From Hyphomonas sp. (GTDB lineage: Bacteria > Pseudomonadota > Alphaproteobacteria > Caulobacterales > Hyphomonadaceae): a DNA stretch of 64,000 bases. The position numbers and the translations under genes are program-made. This document shows positions 1 through 7,680 of this stretch, one piece after another. The notes beneath the pieces were generated by a model. The model did not search any database. It worked only from the letters and a program-made list of their open reading frames with translations, and was not told the DNA's origin. The stretch spans positions 20,989 to 84,988 of the forward strand of contig NZ_PNMA01000016.1 of NCBI RefSeq assembly GCF_013823385.1, given 5' to 3'. Each line of letters opens with the position of its first letter. The stretch's first letter is position 1.

Positions 1-810
1 CATCATGTGGCGCGGCATGTCGAGCAGCACATATTCAAACGTGCCGCACGCCACATCCAGAAGCCGCAGGATCGCCGCCTCCGTCGCCAGCGCGTCGGCA
101 TCGGGATCGCGCGGCGAGGCGATGATCGATACGCCGTCCTCATGCTGCCAGCACCAGGCCGCCATCAGCCGCGCGTCCAGCCGCTCCGGCGCGGCAGACA
201 GCGCCTTGAGGTCCAGCTTGGGCACCGCCTCAAGGAATGAGGCGGTCATCCCGTCGGCGAGGTTCAGGTCGACAAGGCACACCTTGTCCGGACCGACAAT
301 CCGCGCCAAGGCAAACGCGCTTTCAATCGCCAGCGTGGAAACGCCCGCCCCGCCCACGGCCCCGCGAAACGCCCAGCAGACAGATGCCTGGGGCGGCGCC
401 TTCTCTTTTTCCGCGGCGCGCGTCTCGCATAGCCGTTCGAAAGCGCTGGCAATGTCGCCCGCGCCCGCCGAAGACGGCAGAATGTCCGACGCCTCGATTT
501 TCATCAGAGCCCGCACCATATGCGCCGGCAGCTGATCAGACACCACGATCACCGCGCTGCCCGGCCGCTCCACCGCCAGCAGCAGCAACAGCTGATCCCA
601 GCCCGGCATGCCCTGCTCGATCAGGATCAGGCCGCCGCCATGGCGCAGCACCGTTTCCGGGGGCGTCAGGGCAGACACATCAAAAAGCTCCGCACACATC
701 GGCGCGAGCGCAGCGGTAACCTCGCCCCGCGCCAATACTGCCAGCGCCGGCAGGGGCGACCGCGCGCCGCCTGCCCCCGGAATTTGCGGGGCTGCCGCTC
801 CGTGGCTCAC
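1..810 (-). CDS. cpaE: CpaE-like pilus assembly ATPase (partial, C-terminus outside window)
   Basis: Absent from the ORF track because it runs off the left edge; I translated it by hand and found 270 open codons. It starts with GTG at 810, and GTGA overlaps the stop of the upstream lipoprotein gene, which fixes the start by translational coupling. An N-terminal receiver-like part (ending near DILPSSAGAGDIASAF) is followed by a ParA/MinD-type P-loop, GAVGGAGVSTLA, around residues 145-156, and by VCLVDLNLADG. This is the CpaE/TadZ arrangement: a degenerate receiver fused to a MinD-like ATPase that places the Tad/Flp pilus machine at the cell pole or membrane. The P-loop lacks the usual lysine before the first glycines, as in many CpaE proteins. 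It is the last visible gene of a cpaB-cpaC-lipoprotein-cpaE run; cpaF would be expected further left. The family call rests on motif and gene order. Confidence 0.85.
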   Translation of the reverse strand, partial: MSHGAAAPQIPGAGGARSPLPALAVLARGEVTAALAPMCAELFDVSALTPPETVLRHGGGLILIEQGMPGWDQLLLLLAVERPGSAVIVVSDQLPAHMVRALMKIEASDILPSSAGAGDIASAFERLCETRAAEKEKAPPQASVCWAFRGAVGGAGVSTLAIESAFALARIVGPDKVCLVDLNLADGMTASFLEAVPKLDLKALSAAPERLDARLMAAWCWQHEDGVSIIASPRDPDADALATEAAILRLLDVACGTFEYVLLDMPRHMM

Positions 811-1070
811 TCCCCGCCTCCCGTGCCGCCGGCATCGGCGAGCTTCTTCGTCTTGCCCTCGTTCAGCGCCTGCACAGCCTTGGCCGCACGCACGCCTGAA
901 CTGCTCTCCACCGGGCGGGAATTGGGAACGTTCACGTCCCGCACAGCCTGCGCCGCAATGTTGGCCCGCGTGGCCTCGCCCAGCACATACTGATCCTGCC
1001 GGTCATGCGAGGCGCATCCGCAAAGCACCATCAGGGCGGCGACAAGTGAAAGTCTGATAGGTCTGCGCAT
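807..1070 (-). CDS. Small outer-membrane lipoprotein in the CpaD position
   Basis: An 87-aa lipoprotein: MRRPIRLSLVAALMVLCGC is a signal peptide ending in a lipobox (LCGC). The start ATG at 1070 gives the signal peptide directly; the longer ORF-track version is a read-through of non-coding sequence. It lies 2 nt after cpaC and overlaps the cpaE start by 4 nt, exactly where cpaD (usually about 200-230 aa) sits in Caulobacter-type pilus operons. The stretch ATRANIAAQAVRDVNVP followed by GVRAAKAVQALNEGK resembles the C-terminal part of CpaD (Asn-Leu-Ala-Ala ... Arg-Ala ... Tyr-x-Gly-Lys pattern), so it may be a minimal CpaD that helps the secretin. That link is by position and weak similarity only. 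Confidence 0.75.
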   Translation of the reverse strand: MRRPIRLSLVAALMVLCGCASHDRQDQYVLGEATRANIAAQAVRDVNVPNSRPVESSSGVRAAKAVQALNEGKTKKLADAGGTGGGE

Positions 1071-1072
1071 GA

Positions 1073-2371
1073 TCAGTTCCCTGAAGCTATGGAAAGGCCG
1101 CCTACCGTGTGGCCCAGCAGGAAGAACTCGACTTCCGTGGGCTCGGCCACCGCGTCCAGCGGCGAGGCCACCGCCTCGGGATGCGAGAAAGGCTGCACCA
1201 GGCGCGGCGTCACGATGATGACCAGTTCGGTCTCGTTGCGCTGATACCGCTTGGAAGAAAACAGCGCCCCCAGCACCGGCACATTGCCCACCCATGGCGT
1301 CTGGCGCACATCATTGCTGTAATTGTTCTGCAGAAGGCCGGCGATGGCGAAGGCCTGCCCGTCATGCAGCTCCACCGTCGTATCCGCCCGGCGCACGGAA
1401 ACGCCCGGAATATCGATGTTGGAGGCGCGGATGCCATTGCCCCGGTCCAGCGCAGAGACTTCCGGCCGTACCCGGAGGTTCACCAGCCCATCGCCCAGAA
1501 CCGTCGGCGTAAAATCAAGGCTCACACCGAACTTCTTGAACTCGACGCTTACTTCATTATCACGGCTCGCCACGGGAATGGGAAACTCGCCCCCCGCCAG
1601 AAAGCTCGCCGTATCTCCAGACAGCGCCACGAGGTTGGGCTCTGCCAGGGTACGGACCACGCCCTTCTCCTCCAGCGCCCGCAAGCGAATGTCGATATTC
1701 TCGCCGCCCACATTGGTGAACACCGCAAGCGTCTTCTCCAGCAGGCCGGAAACCGTTCCGCTCTCGGTGCCGACCACCACATCATTTGCGTTGATCGTGT
1801 TGCCAAAGCCGATCTCGCGCACGGCATTGCGGCTTGCCTCCAGGAAGCGCACCTCCAGCATCACCTGCTGGCTCTGCCCCACAGACAGCCCATTCGCCAC
1901 CCCGCCCGGCACATGCCGCTCGGCCAGTTGCAGCGCCATTTCCGCCGCCGCAGCCGTCGTCACCTTCCCGTCGAGATACACCCCGTCATGCACCGCATAC
2001 ACATCAATGATCTCTCCCGGCAGAAGGCGGCGCAGATCGCCGCGCAGCTCGTCCAGGCCAAGCTTCACCTCAACCTCGATCAGTTCTGCAATCGCGCCGG
2101 CCTCATCATAGATCAGAACGGTCGTGCCGCCCGGCCGCTTGCCGCGCACGAAGAAGGAACGGTTGGAGGTCGGCATCGCCTCGGCGATTTCAGGATCGGC
2201 CACCACGATGGTCGCAAAGGAAGCGTCCGCCTCGACCACCGCCGATTTTCCCCGGCGCAGCTCCAGCCGGTCAGCTCCCGCCGCCGCAGACCGCTGCGTC
2301 CAGGCCAGAACCGGCTGCGCGCAGAGCGCCGCCACGACACTGGCCATCAGTATACGTTTCATGTTGCCCAT
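1073..2371 (-). CDS. cpaC: CpaC/RcpA-type secretin of the Tad pilus
   Basis: A 432-aa outer-membrane secretin forming the exit pore of the Flp/Tad pilus. A signal peptide (residues 1-23, MKRILMASVVAALCAQPVLA) is followed by the pilus-type N-domain (LELRRGKSAVVEADASFATI, about 38-57), a BON-like region (GVYLDGKVTTAAAAEMAL) and the secretin domain. The latter contains LAEPNLVALSGDTASFLAGG and ends in the family signature VPVLGALFSS and ELVIIVTPRLV. The ATG at 2371 overlaps the cpaB stop by one base (TGATG); a second ATG three codons on (MKRIL) is equally plausible. Length matches CpaC proteins (about 430-550 aa) at the short end. It lies between cpaB and the small lipoprotein in one tightly packed operon. 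Confidence 0.93.
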   Translation of the reverse strand: MGNMKRILMASVVAALCAQPVLAWTQRSAAAGADRLELRRGKSAVVEADASFATIVVADPEIAEAMPTSNRSFFVRGKRPGGTTVLIYDEAGAIAELIEVEVKLGLDELRGDLRRLLPGEIIDVYAVHDGVYLDGKVTTAAAAEMALQLAERHVPGGVANGLSVGQSQQVMLEVRFLEASRNAVREIGFGNTINANDVVVGTESGTVSGLLEKTLAVFTNVGGENIDIRLRALEEKGVVRTLAEPNLVALSGDTASFLAGGEFPIPVASRDNEVSVEFKKFGVSLDFTPTVLGDGLVNLRVRPEVSALDRGNGIRASNIDIPGVSVRRADTTVELHDGQAFAIAGLLQNNYSNDVRQTPWVGNVPVLGALFSSKRYQRNETELVIIVTPRLVQPFSHPEAVASPLDAVAEPTEVEFFLLGHTVGGLSIASGN

Positions 2372-3255
2372 CAGCCCGCCCCTTCCGTCGCCGCAGCGCT
2401 TGCCGCCGGCGGCGCCACAGGTGTTGTCACCCGTGTATCCTGAGATCCATTGATCACGCGCACGGTCGCCGTTGCCGGGGCGCGCGTGGTCCGTGCCGGG
2501 CGCGTCTGCGGTTTCTTCGCCACCTTCGGCGCCTCGATCACCTCGGCGAGTTCTTCCTCCCGTCCGATCAATGCCAGGCCCAGCGCCGCACGCCGGCTCG
2601 CCGCGCCCAGCAGCAGCGCGTCCTGCGGCGTCACTTCCAGCGTCACCGTGTTGGAGGGCCTTGCGCCCTCAAGCCCGGACTCAAAGGTCTGGTCCACCGC
2701 CAGCACCTTCACGCCCTTCAGCACCGGCTGCGCCAGCACATTGGCCGAACGCCGCGCGTCCTCCGGCGCGGCCCGCGCGTCCTTTGCCTCCACAAATTCG
2801 TTCACATCCACCCGGTCGCCCGGCAGCACGAAGCCCGCCACACCGGTATCGTTGGACACAACCACCGAAACGGCCCGCATCCCAGGCTGAATGTTCGCAG
2901 CCAATGTCAGCACACTGCCGGTCGTGTCGATCTTCCCGGCCAGCAGCGGCTCGCCCGCCACCATCAGTCCGCGCGAATACGCCTTCTCGCCAATGTCGGT
3001 AACCGCGCGCAGGGCGCCCGGCGGAACGGCGCTCGCCGGCCAGTCCCGCATCTCCACCATCGCCGGGTCAATCAGCTTGCCCGGCTCGATGGTTGTCGCC
3101 GCCACGGCAATCTGCGTCATCTGAATGGCAGGCGCCGCCGCCACGGCGGCATTTGCCGCCGGGCTGCCATTGCCCATGAATTCCCGCCCGAAGAAAATAG
3201 CGCCCGCGCCCAGCGCCAGAGACAAGCCGAGGCTTATCAGGGGTATCGCTTTCAT
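2371..3255 (-). CDS. cpaB: CpaB/RcpC pilus assembly protein
   Basis: A 294-aa Flp pilus assembly protein. An N-terminal transmembrane anchor (MKAIPLISLGLSLALGAGAIFF) precedes a SAF-type domain (AATTIEPGKLIDPAMVEMRDWP) and the RcpC region (GMRAVSVVVSNDTGVAGFVLPGDRVD). The C-terminus is a long Ala/Thr/Pro-rich tail, probably disordered. I chose the ATG at 3255, not the ORF-track start at 3270, because GGAGGG lies 8 nt before it; the first five codons of the longer ORF are that ribosome-binding site. CpaB works with the secretin in the periplasm. It is the first gene of the pilus run here: pilA and cpaA are not upstream, so the locus is either split or starts with its own promoter in the 3256-3443 gap. 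Confidence 0.92.
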   Translation of the reverse strand: MKAIPLISLGLSLALGAGAIFFGREFMGNGSPAANAAVAAAPAIQMTQIAVAATTIEPGKLIDPAMVEMRDWPASAVPPGALRAVTDIGEKAYSRGLMVAGEPLLAGKIDTTGSVLTLAANIQPGMRAVSVVVSNDTGVAGFVLPGDRVDVNEFVEAKDARAAPEDARRSANVLAQPVLKGVKVLAVDQTFESGLEGARPSNTVTLEVTPQDALLLGAASRRAALGLALIGREEELAEVIEAPKVAKKPQTRPARTTRAPATATVRVINGSQDTRVTTPVAPPAASAAATEGAG

Positions 3256-3392
3256 TCTGAAGCCCTCCATCGCGCAGCGTCTGCTGCGTGCCCGGCTACA
3301 GGTTTAAGCAATGCGTTATAAGGTCTCCTGAAAGAGACGCGGTTAATCTCATCCGGGTGCGGAAGGTGAATTTAACCATACTTGATCCCGGT

Positions 3393-3412
3393 TTACGGAT
3401 TATTATCCGTAA
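3393..3412. promoter_or_regulatory. Perfect inverted repeat upstream of cpaB
   Basis: TTACGGAT-TATT-ATCCGTAA is an 8-bp perfect inverted repeat in the AT-richer 188-nt gap between the dehydratase gene and cpaB, about 140 bp before the cpaB start. No T-run follows, so an operator is more likely than a terminator. No regulator is assigned. Confidence 0.4.
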
Positions 3413-3420
3413 GCGGACGT

Positions 3421-3438
3421 GGTTAACGCGCGTAAACC
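3421..3438. promoter_or_regulatory. Near-perfect 18-bp palindrome GGTTAACGCGCGTAAACC
   Basis: GGTTAACGCGCGTAAACC is palindromic apart from one base pair and lies 9 bp from the 8-bp inverted repeat, just beyond the dehydratase stop codon. TTAA elements here recall CtrA half-sites, which control pilus genes in Caulobacter, but the spacing does not match TTAA-N7-TTAA. It could serve as an operator for the cpa operon or as part of the dehydratase 3' end. Confidence 0.35.
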
Positions 3439-3443
3439 AAGCT

Positions 3444-4439
3444 TCAGCCGGCCGGTCTGAGGATGGCGGCATATTGCGCCACGTCCACATTCCCGCCCGA
3501 AAGGATGATGCCGATCCGCTTGCCCTTCATGGCCTCGGGCACACCCCGCAGCGCCGCCGCCAGCGCGGCAGACCCGCCCGGCTCGGCCACGACACGCAGA
3601 TAGCGGAACGCCATCCGCATCGCCTCGCGCACCTCTTCATCGGAAACCCGCAAAGCGCCCGCCAACTGGCGCTGGCCCAGCGCAAAGGTGAGATAGCCCG
3701 GCTTTGGCGTGAGGATCGCGTCACAGATCGAGCGTGTGCCCGGCGCGTTGGCAAGAATTTCGCCCGCTTCCAGAGACCGCGCCCAGTCATCATGCGCCTC
3801 GGGCTCAGCGGCCCATATCTGCGTTGCCGGGGACAGCTGCCCGAAGGCCAGCGCCACGCCATTGATCAGCCCGCCGCCGCCAGCGGGGGAAATCAGATGG
3901 TCCAGCGGCTTGCCCATCGCCTCGGCCTGGCGCGCGAACTCAAGCCCCGCCGTGCCCTGCCCGGCGATGATGTCAAAATCATCATAACTCGGAACAATGA
4001 CCGCCCCGCGCTCAGCCGCCAGCCGCGCGCAGATTTCCTCGCGGTCCTCCGTGTTGCGATCATAAAGGTAAACCTCGCCGCCATCGGCGATCACCCCGTC
4101 CACCTTCACCTGAGGCGCGTCCGCCGGCATCACGATGATCGCCGGCATCCCCAGCAGCTTCGCTGCCCGCGCCACGCCCTGCGCATGGTTGCCGGAGGAA
4201 AACGCCACCACGCCGGCCTTCTTTCCCTCAGGCGGCACCTGCGCCAGCCGGTTCATCGCCCCCCGGATCTTGAAACTCCCGGTCACCTGCAGGCATTCGG
4301 CCTTGATCAGCACCTCCGCCCCGGCAGCTTCGTCGAGCGCCTCATGGCTGAGCACGGGCGTCTCTCGCACCACGCCGCGCTGGCGCTCGGCAGCGGCAAG
4401 AACATCTTCGAAAGCGGGGAGTTTCAGCGTCTGGGTCAT
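3444..4439 (-). CDS. PLP-dependent threonine/serine dehydratase family protein
   Basis: A 331-aa fold-type II PLP enzyme. The PLP lysine is in GSFKIRGA (about residues 54-61), the substrate-binding loop in FSSGNHAQG, and the phosphate-binding glycine loop in SPAGGGGLINGV. It ends with LSGGNVDVAQY. There is no C-terminal ACT domain, so it resembles catabolic threonine dehydratase or serine racemase rather than biosynthetic IlvA (about 500 aa). The likely reaction is deamination of L-threonine or L-serine to the 2-oxoacid; the exact substrate cannot be read from sequence. It is a single gene between the pilus operon and galU, transcribed in the same direction as both but separated from each by about 190 nt. 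Confidence 0.85.
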   Translation of the reverse strand: MTQTLKLPAFEDVLAAAERQRGVVRETPVLSHEALDEAAGAEVLIKAECLQVTGSFKIRGAMNRLAQVPPEGKKAGVVAFSSGNHAQGVARAAKLLGMPAIIVMPADAPQVKVDGVIADGGEVYLYDRNTEDREEICARLAAERGAVIVPSYDDFDIIAGQGTAGLEFARQAEAMGKPLDHLISPAGGGGLINGVALAFGQLSPATQIWAAEPEAHDDWARSLEAGEILANAPGTRSICDAILTPKPGYLTFALGQRQLAGALRVSDEEVREAMRMAFRYLRVVAEPGGSAALAAALRGVPEAMKGKRIGIILSGGNVDVAQYAAILRPAG

Positions 4440-4539
4440 GCCGCGGTCCTAACCAGAACAGCGCCGCTGCGTAAAGCGGGTAAACGGCCCGCCCATCCCA
4501 CATCATGTGACAGGATATTTCACCCCGTCATCCCGAGCC

Positions 4540-4615
4540 GCCCCCTTAACCCCTCTCCCTCCGGGAGAGGAGGGGCCCGCCGCCAAAGGCGGTGGGAGGT
4601 GAGGGCTGCGACAGT
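4540..4615. repeat. GC-rich palindromic intergenic repeat
   Basis: Lying in the 191-nt gap between galU and the dehydratase, this contains CCTCTCCCTCCGGGAGAGG (a near-perfect hairpin) followed by CCGCCGCCAAAGGCGG (a second hairpin) and GGGAGGTGAGGG. It resembles the hairpin-rich elements at 25739 and 26372 in composition but is not a full copy. Probably a REP-like dispersed element; it may also help end dehydratase or galU transcripts. Confidence 0.55.
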
Positions 4616-4630
4616 CCGGCTAAAAGAGCC

Positions 4631-5503
4631 TCAAAGCCCCTGCGCGGTCTTCTTCACGAGGGCGCGGGCAAAGTCTGCCGTGTCCGGATTGTCCAGCGCG
4701 TGGGCGAGGACGGCGTCGAAATAGCCGGTCTTGTTGCCGCAGTCGTGGACGCTGCCTTCAAACTCGTAGGCGTAGAAGTCCTGGATTTCCATCAGCTTGG
4801 CCATCGAGTCCGTCAGCTGGATCTCCCCGCCCGCGCCCGCGCCCTGCTTCTCCAGAAGGGCGAAGATTTCCGGCTGCAGGATGTAGCGGCCGGTAATGGC
4901 AAGGTTTGACGGCGCGCTCTCGCGCGGCGGCTTCTCCACCATGCCGGACATCTTGATCAGGCGGCCATCCCGCGAGACCGGCGCGATCACGCCATAGGAA
5001 GAGACACGCTCCTCCGGCACGGGGTCGACCGCGATGACATTGCCGCCGACCTTGTCATAGGCGTCGACCATCTGCTTGAGGCTCGAGGGCTTGCCCTTCA
5101 CGATCACATCGGGAAGCAGCACGGCGAACGGCTCGTTGCCGATCACATCGCGCGCGCACCAGACGGCATGGCCAAGGCCGAGGGGCTGTTGCTGGCGCAC
5201 GAAGCTCGACGAGCCCGCCGGGAGGCGCGAAGCCTCGACCTGTTTGAGGATGTCGGTCTTGTTCTTTGCCTTCAGCTGGGTCTCCAGCTCATAGGCATGG
5301 TCGAAATAGTCCTCGATGGCGCCCTTGCCGCGCCCGGTCACGAACACGATGTGCTCGATCCCCGCTTCCAGCGCCTCGTCCACCACATACTGGATCACCG
5401 GCCGGTCGACGACGGGGAGCAGCTCCTTCGGGATGGCCTTGGTGGCCGGCAGCACACGGGTGCCGAGCCCGGCAACGGGAAGAACAGCTTTTCTGACGCG
5501 CAT
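4631..5503 (-). CDS. galU: UTP--glucose-1-phosphate uridylyltransferase
   Basis: A 290-aa nucleotidyltransferase making UDP-glucose from UTP and glucose-1-phosphate, which feeds polysaccharide, LPS and glycolipid synthesis. The GalU signature is intact: GLGTRVLPATKAIPKELLP at residues 12-30, IQYVVDEALEAG, LGHAVWCA, and VEKPP around residue 190. EFEGSVHDCGNKTGY near the C-terminus is the usual end of the family. Start ATG at 5503 follows AAGGAG with a 10-nt gap. Length is typical (about 290-300 aa). It appears monocistronic, with a repeat-containing gap on its 3' side. Confidence 0.97.
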   Translation of the reverse strand: MRVRKAVLPVAGLGTRVLPATKAIPKELLPVVDRPVIQYVVDEALEAGIEHIVFVTGRGKGAIEDYFDHAYELETQLKAKNKTDILKQVEASRLPAGSSSFVRQQQPLGLGHAVWCARDVIGNEPFAVLLPDVIVKGKPSSLKQMVDAYDKVGGNVIAVDPVPEERVSSYGVIAPVSRDGRLIKMSGMVEKPPRESAPSNLAITGRYILQPEIFALLEKQGAGAGGEIQLTDSMAKLMEIQDFYAYEFEGSVHDCGNKTGYFDAVLAHALDNPDTADFARALVKKTAQGL

Positions 5504-5588
5504 GCGCGTAAAACTCCTTGAAACCCGGCAGTGACCTAGCGTCCCGGTTCGCCGCTGTCCAGCAAATCGCCGGTCAGGGGAATTCCGG

Positions 5589-5831
5589 TCAGACGCCGCT
5601 CTGGATGACCAGCGCCGCCAGCCAGGTCGACAGCGCGACCACCAGCAGCATGGTGAAGATGCGCGTCAGCCGGCTTTCATTCTGCGGGGAGAAGGCCGCC
5701 TCGAGGCGCGCGTGAAGAATGTGAACCGGGGAATGGTGTCCCGTACGCGCCGGCGCCTCTGCCGTCTCGCTGGCGGGGGTGGCCGCTGGCGTTTCCGGTT
5801 CCTGGTCGAGAGGTTTCTTGACGGCGTTCAT
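5589..5831 (-). CDS. Small tail-anchored membrane protein of unknown function
   Basis: An 80-aa protein with a Pro/Glu/Thr-rich soluble N-terminus (EPETPAATPASETAEAP), a short His-containing segment (RTGHHSPVHILHARLEAAF) and one C-terminal transmembrane helix (FTMLLVVALSTWLAALVI), so it is probably anchored in the inner membrane with its N-terminus in the cytoplasm. I use the ATG at 5831; the TTG at 5882 in the ORF track would translate a 10-bp repeat array (see 5856-5900) and has no ribosome-binding site. I do not recognise the family. Its promoter region shares a repeat motif with that of katE, hinting at shared, possibly stress-related, control. Confidence 0.6.
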   Translation of the reverse strand: MNAVKKPLDQEPETPAATPASETAEAPARTGHHSPVHILHARLEAAFSPQNESRLTRIFTMLLVVALSTWLAALVIQSGV

Positions 5832-5855
5832 GGGGTCACCCTGGGGGATCTGATT

Positions 5856-5900
5856 GTCCCGATTTGTCCGAGTTTGTCCCAAAACTGACCTAACATGACC
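5856..5900 (-). promoter_or_regulatory. 10-bp-phased GGACA/GGTCA box array
   Basis: Read on the minus strand, GGACA boxes occur at exact 10-nt steps three times (GTCC on the plus strand at 5856, 5866 and 5876), preceded by two GGTCA boxes also 10 nt apart (GACC at 5887 and 5897). All sit just before the small membrane-protein gene and point the same way. Direct repeats on one face of the helix are how OmpR/PhoB-type regulators bind. The GGACAAATC version also occurs upstream of katE. Confidence 0.5.
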
Positions 5901-5950
5901 CTAACGCGGCAGCGAAAATTCTCAAGAATGCCGCCAAATGGCCCGCAATG

Positions 5951-6700
5951 TCAGCGATTTGCGCGCTCCAGCCGCCCGTCAGCATTTTTTCTGACGCCAA
6001 ATACATCTGCCAGCGTCCCGGCCGACAGCGCCGCCTCCGGCGCCCCGTCCGCCACCAGCGCGCCCGCCTGCATCACCAGGATACGCGGGCAGAACCGCGC
6101 CGCCAGTTCCAGATCGTGCAGCACGATCAGAAGCGTCCGCCCCGCCGCCGCCTCCGCCGCCAGCGCCCGCATCAGGTCCAGCTGATGGGCCACATCCAGC
6201 GCCGCGCACGGCTCGTCCAGCAGCAGCACCGGCGCTGGAGAGGCCAGCAGCCGCGCCAGATGCACCCGCGCCTGTTCCCCGCCCGACAGCGCCTGAAATG
6301 GCCGCCCGGAAAGGTGGGCCGCGTCCGCCTTGTCCAACGCCTCGCACACGGCTGCCCGATCGGCCTGCCCCATCCGGTCAAAAGGCGCCGGCGCCTGCGC
6401 AAACCGGCCCAGCGCCACCACATCCTCCACCACCAGGTTCCACGCCACAGGCCGGGTCTGGGGCAGCCAGGCCAGGTGCCTCGCCCGCTCCCGGACGGTC
6501 AGCTTATCCGCCGGATAGCCGCCTATGCGAACCTCGCCGGCAGAAGGCGTCACCCCCGCCAGCGCCTTCAGCACCGAACTCTTGCCCGCCCCGTTGGGCC
6601 CCACCAGCGCGGCCATCTCGCCGTCATTCAGCCAGAAGGAAACGTCCCGCGCCACCTCCTGCCCATTCAGCGTCACGGTCAGGTGCTCAGCCGAAATCAT
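5951..6700 (-). CDS. btuD: ABC transporter ATPase for cobalamin uptake
   Basis: A 249-aa FecE/BtuD-type ATPase. Walker A is GPNGAGKSS (about residues 34-42), the signature is ALSGGEQARVHLARLL, Walker B is VLLLDEP, and the switch His is in VLHDLELAARF. It powers inner-membrane import by the BtuC permease. Its ATG at 6700 overlaps the permease stop by 4 nt (ATGA), and it is the last gene of a btuB-btuF-btuC-btuD operon headed by a cobalamin riboswitch. By itself it could serve haem or iron-siderophore import; the riboswitch is what makes B12 the likely cargo. Confidence 0.9.
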   Translation of the reverse strand: MISAEHLTVTLNGQEVARDVSFWLNDGEMAALVGPNGAGKSSVLKALAGVTPSAGEVRIGGYPADKLTVRERARHLAWLPQTRPVAWNLVVEDVVALGRFAQAPAPFDRMGQADRAAVCEALDKADAAHLSGRPFQALSGGEQARVHLARLLASPAPVLLLDEPCAALDVAHQLDLMRALAAEAAAGRTLLIVLHDLELAARFCPRILVMQAGALVADGAPEAALSAGTLADVFGVRKNADGRLERANR

Positions 6701-7680
6701 GCAGACGCCCTCCCCAGCCGCGCGGCGATCCAGATGAACACCGGCCCGCCCACCAGCGCGGCCGCCACGCCCAGCTTCAACTCCTGCTGGAAGGGCAGCA
6801 CGCGGATCGCAATATCCGCCGCCATCAGGATGATCCCCGCCAGCAGGGCCGAAGGGATCAGCAGCCGCTGCGGATCATGCCGCACGAACGGGCGGATCAC
6901 ATGCGGCGCCACGATGCCCACAAAGCCGATGGTGCCCGCCGTCGCCACGCTGGCGCCCGCCAGCAGTGAGGTGCCCCCAATCACCAGCAGGCGGATGCGC
7001 GCGGGATCGGCGCCAAGGCTCCTTGCCGTCTCGTCGCCAAAGCTCAGCGCCCGCAGCCCCGGCCCCGCCAGGAACACCAGCGCCGCCCCGATCACCCATC
7101 CGGGCGCCCCCAGGAGGATGTCCGCCCAGGAGCGGTTGGCCACAGAGCCCATCATCCAGTTCACCAGATCCGCCAGGCTATAGGGGTTGGGCGCCATGTT
7201 GAGAGCCAGAGACATCAGCGCCCCGGCAAAGCTCGACAGGCCAATCCCGATCAGCAGCAGCGTCACACTCCCTGCCCCGCGTATCGCGGCGAAGACCAGC
7301 AGCAGCGTCGCCACGCTCGCGCCCAGAATGGCCGCCACCGGCACGGCAAAGCTGTTCACCGCCGCAAATCCGAAGAAGATCGCCACCACCGCGCCCAGCG
7401 CCGAGAAGGCAGACACACCCAGCACGCCCGGCTCGGCCAGCGGATTCTGCAGTAACCCCTGCAGCGCCGCCCCGGCCAGTCCCAAAGCGGCGCCTACGGC
7501 AAATGCCGCCACAGCGCGCGGCAGGCGCAGTTCCCAGACAATCGCCTGCACGCGCTCATCGCCCTGCCCGGCCAGCGCCGCCAGCGCGTCGCTCACCGGC
7601 ACTGCGGCTGTGCCCACAATCGCCGAAAGCGCAAACAGCACGGCCGCCACCAGCGCCAGCCCAAGCGTCAACCGGCTCAT
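6697..7680 (-). CDS. btuC: Cobalamin ABC transporter permease (FecCD family)
   Basis: A 327-aa polytopic membrane protein of the FecCD/BtuC family, with about ten hydrophobic segments. Family landmarks are LRLPRAVAAFAVGAALGLAGAALQGLLQNPLAEPGVLGVS near residues 50-90 and GTIGFVGIVAPHVIRPFVRHD in the C-terminal third, the region that meets the ATPase. It imports cobalamin delivered by the periplasmic binding protein. It overlaps both neighbours by 4 nt (stop/start ATGA), a sign of translational coupling. Length is typical for the family (about 320-350). Confidence 0.92.
   Translation of the reverse strand: MSRLTLGLALVAAVLFALSAIVGTAAVPVSDALAALAGQGDERVQAIVWELRLPRAVAAFAVGAALGLAGAALQGLLQNPLAEPGVLGVSAFSALGAVVAIFFGFAAVNSFAVPVAAILGASVATLLLVFAAIRGAGSVTLLLIGIGLSSFAGALMSLALNMAPNPYSLADLVNWMMGSVANRSWADILLGAPGWVIGAALVFLAGPGLRALSFGDETARSLGADPARIRLLVIGGTSLLAGASVATAGTIGFVGIVAPHVIRPFVRHDPQRLLIPSALLAGIILMAADIAIRVLPFQQELKLGVAAALVGGPVFIWIAARLGRASA

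Noticed and set aside
3342-3430. CtrA binding site upstream of cpaB
   Set aside because: TTAA elements are present but none has the TTAA-N7-TTAA spacing.
3288-4724. 478-aa ORF on the plus strand
   Set aside because: Antisense to the PLP dehydratase and galU; shadow.
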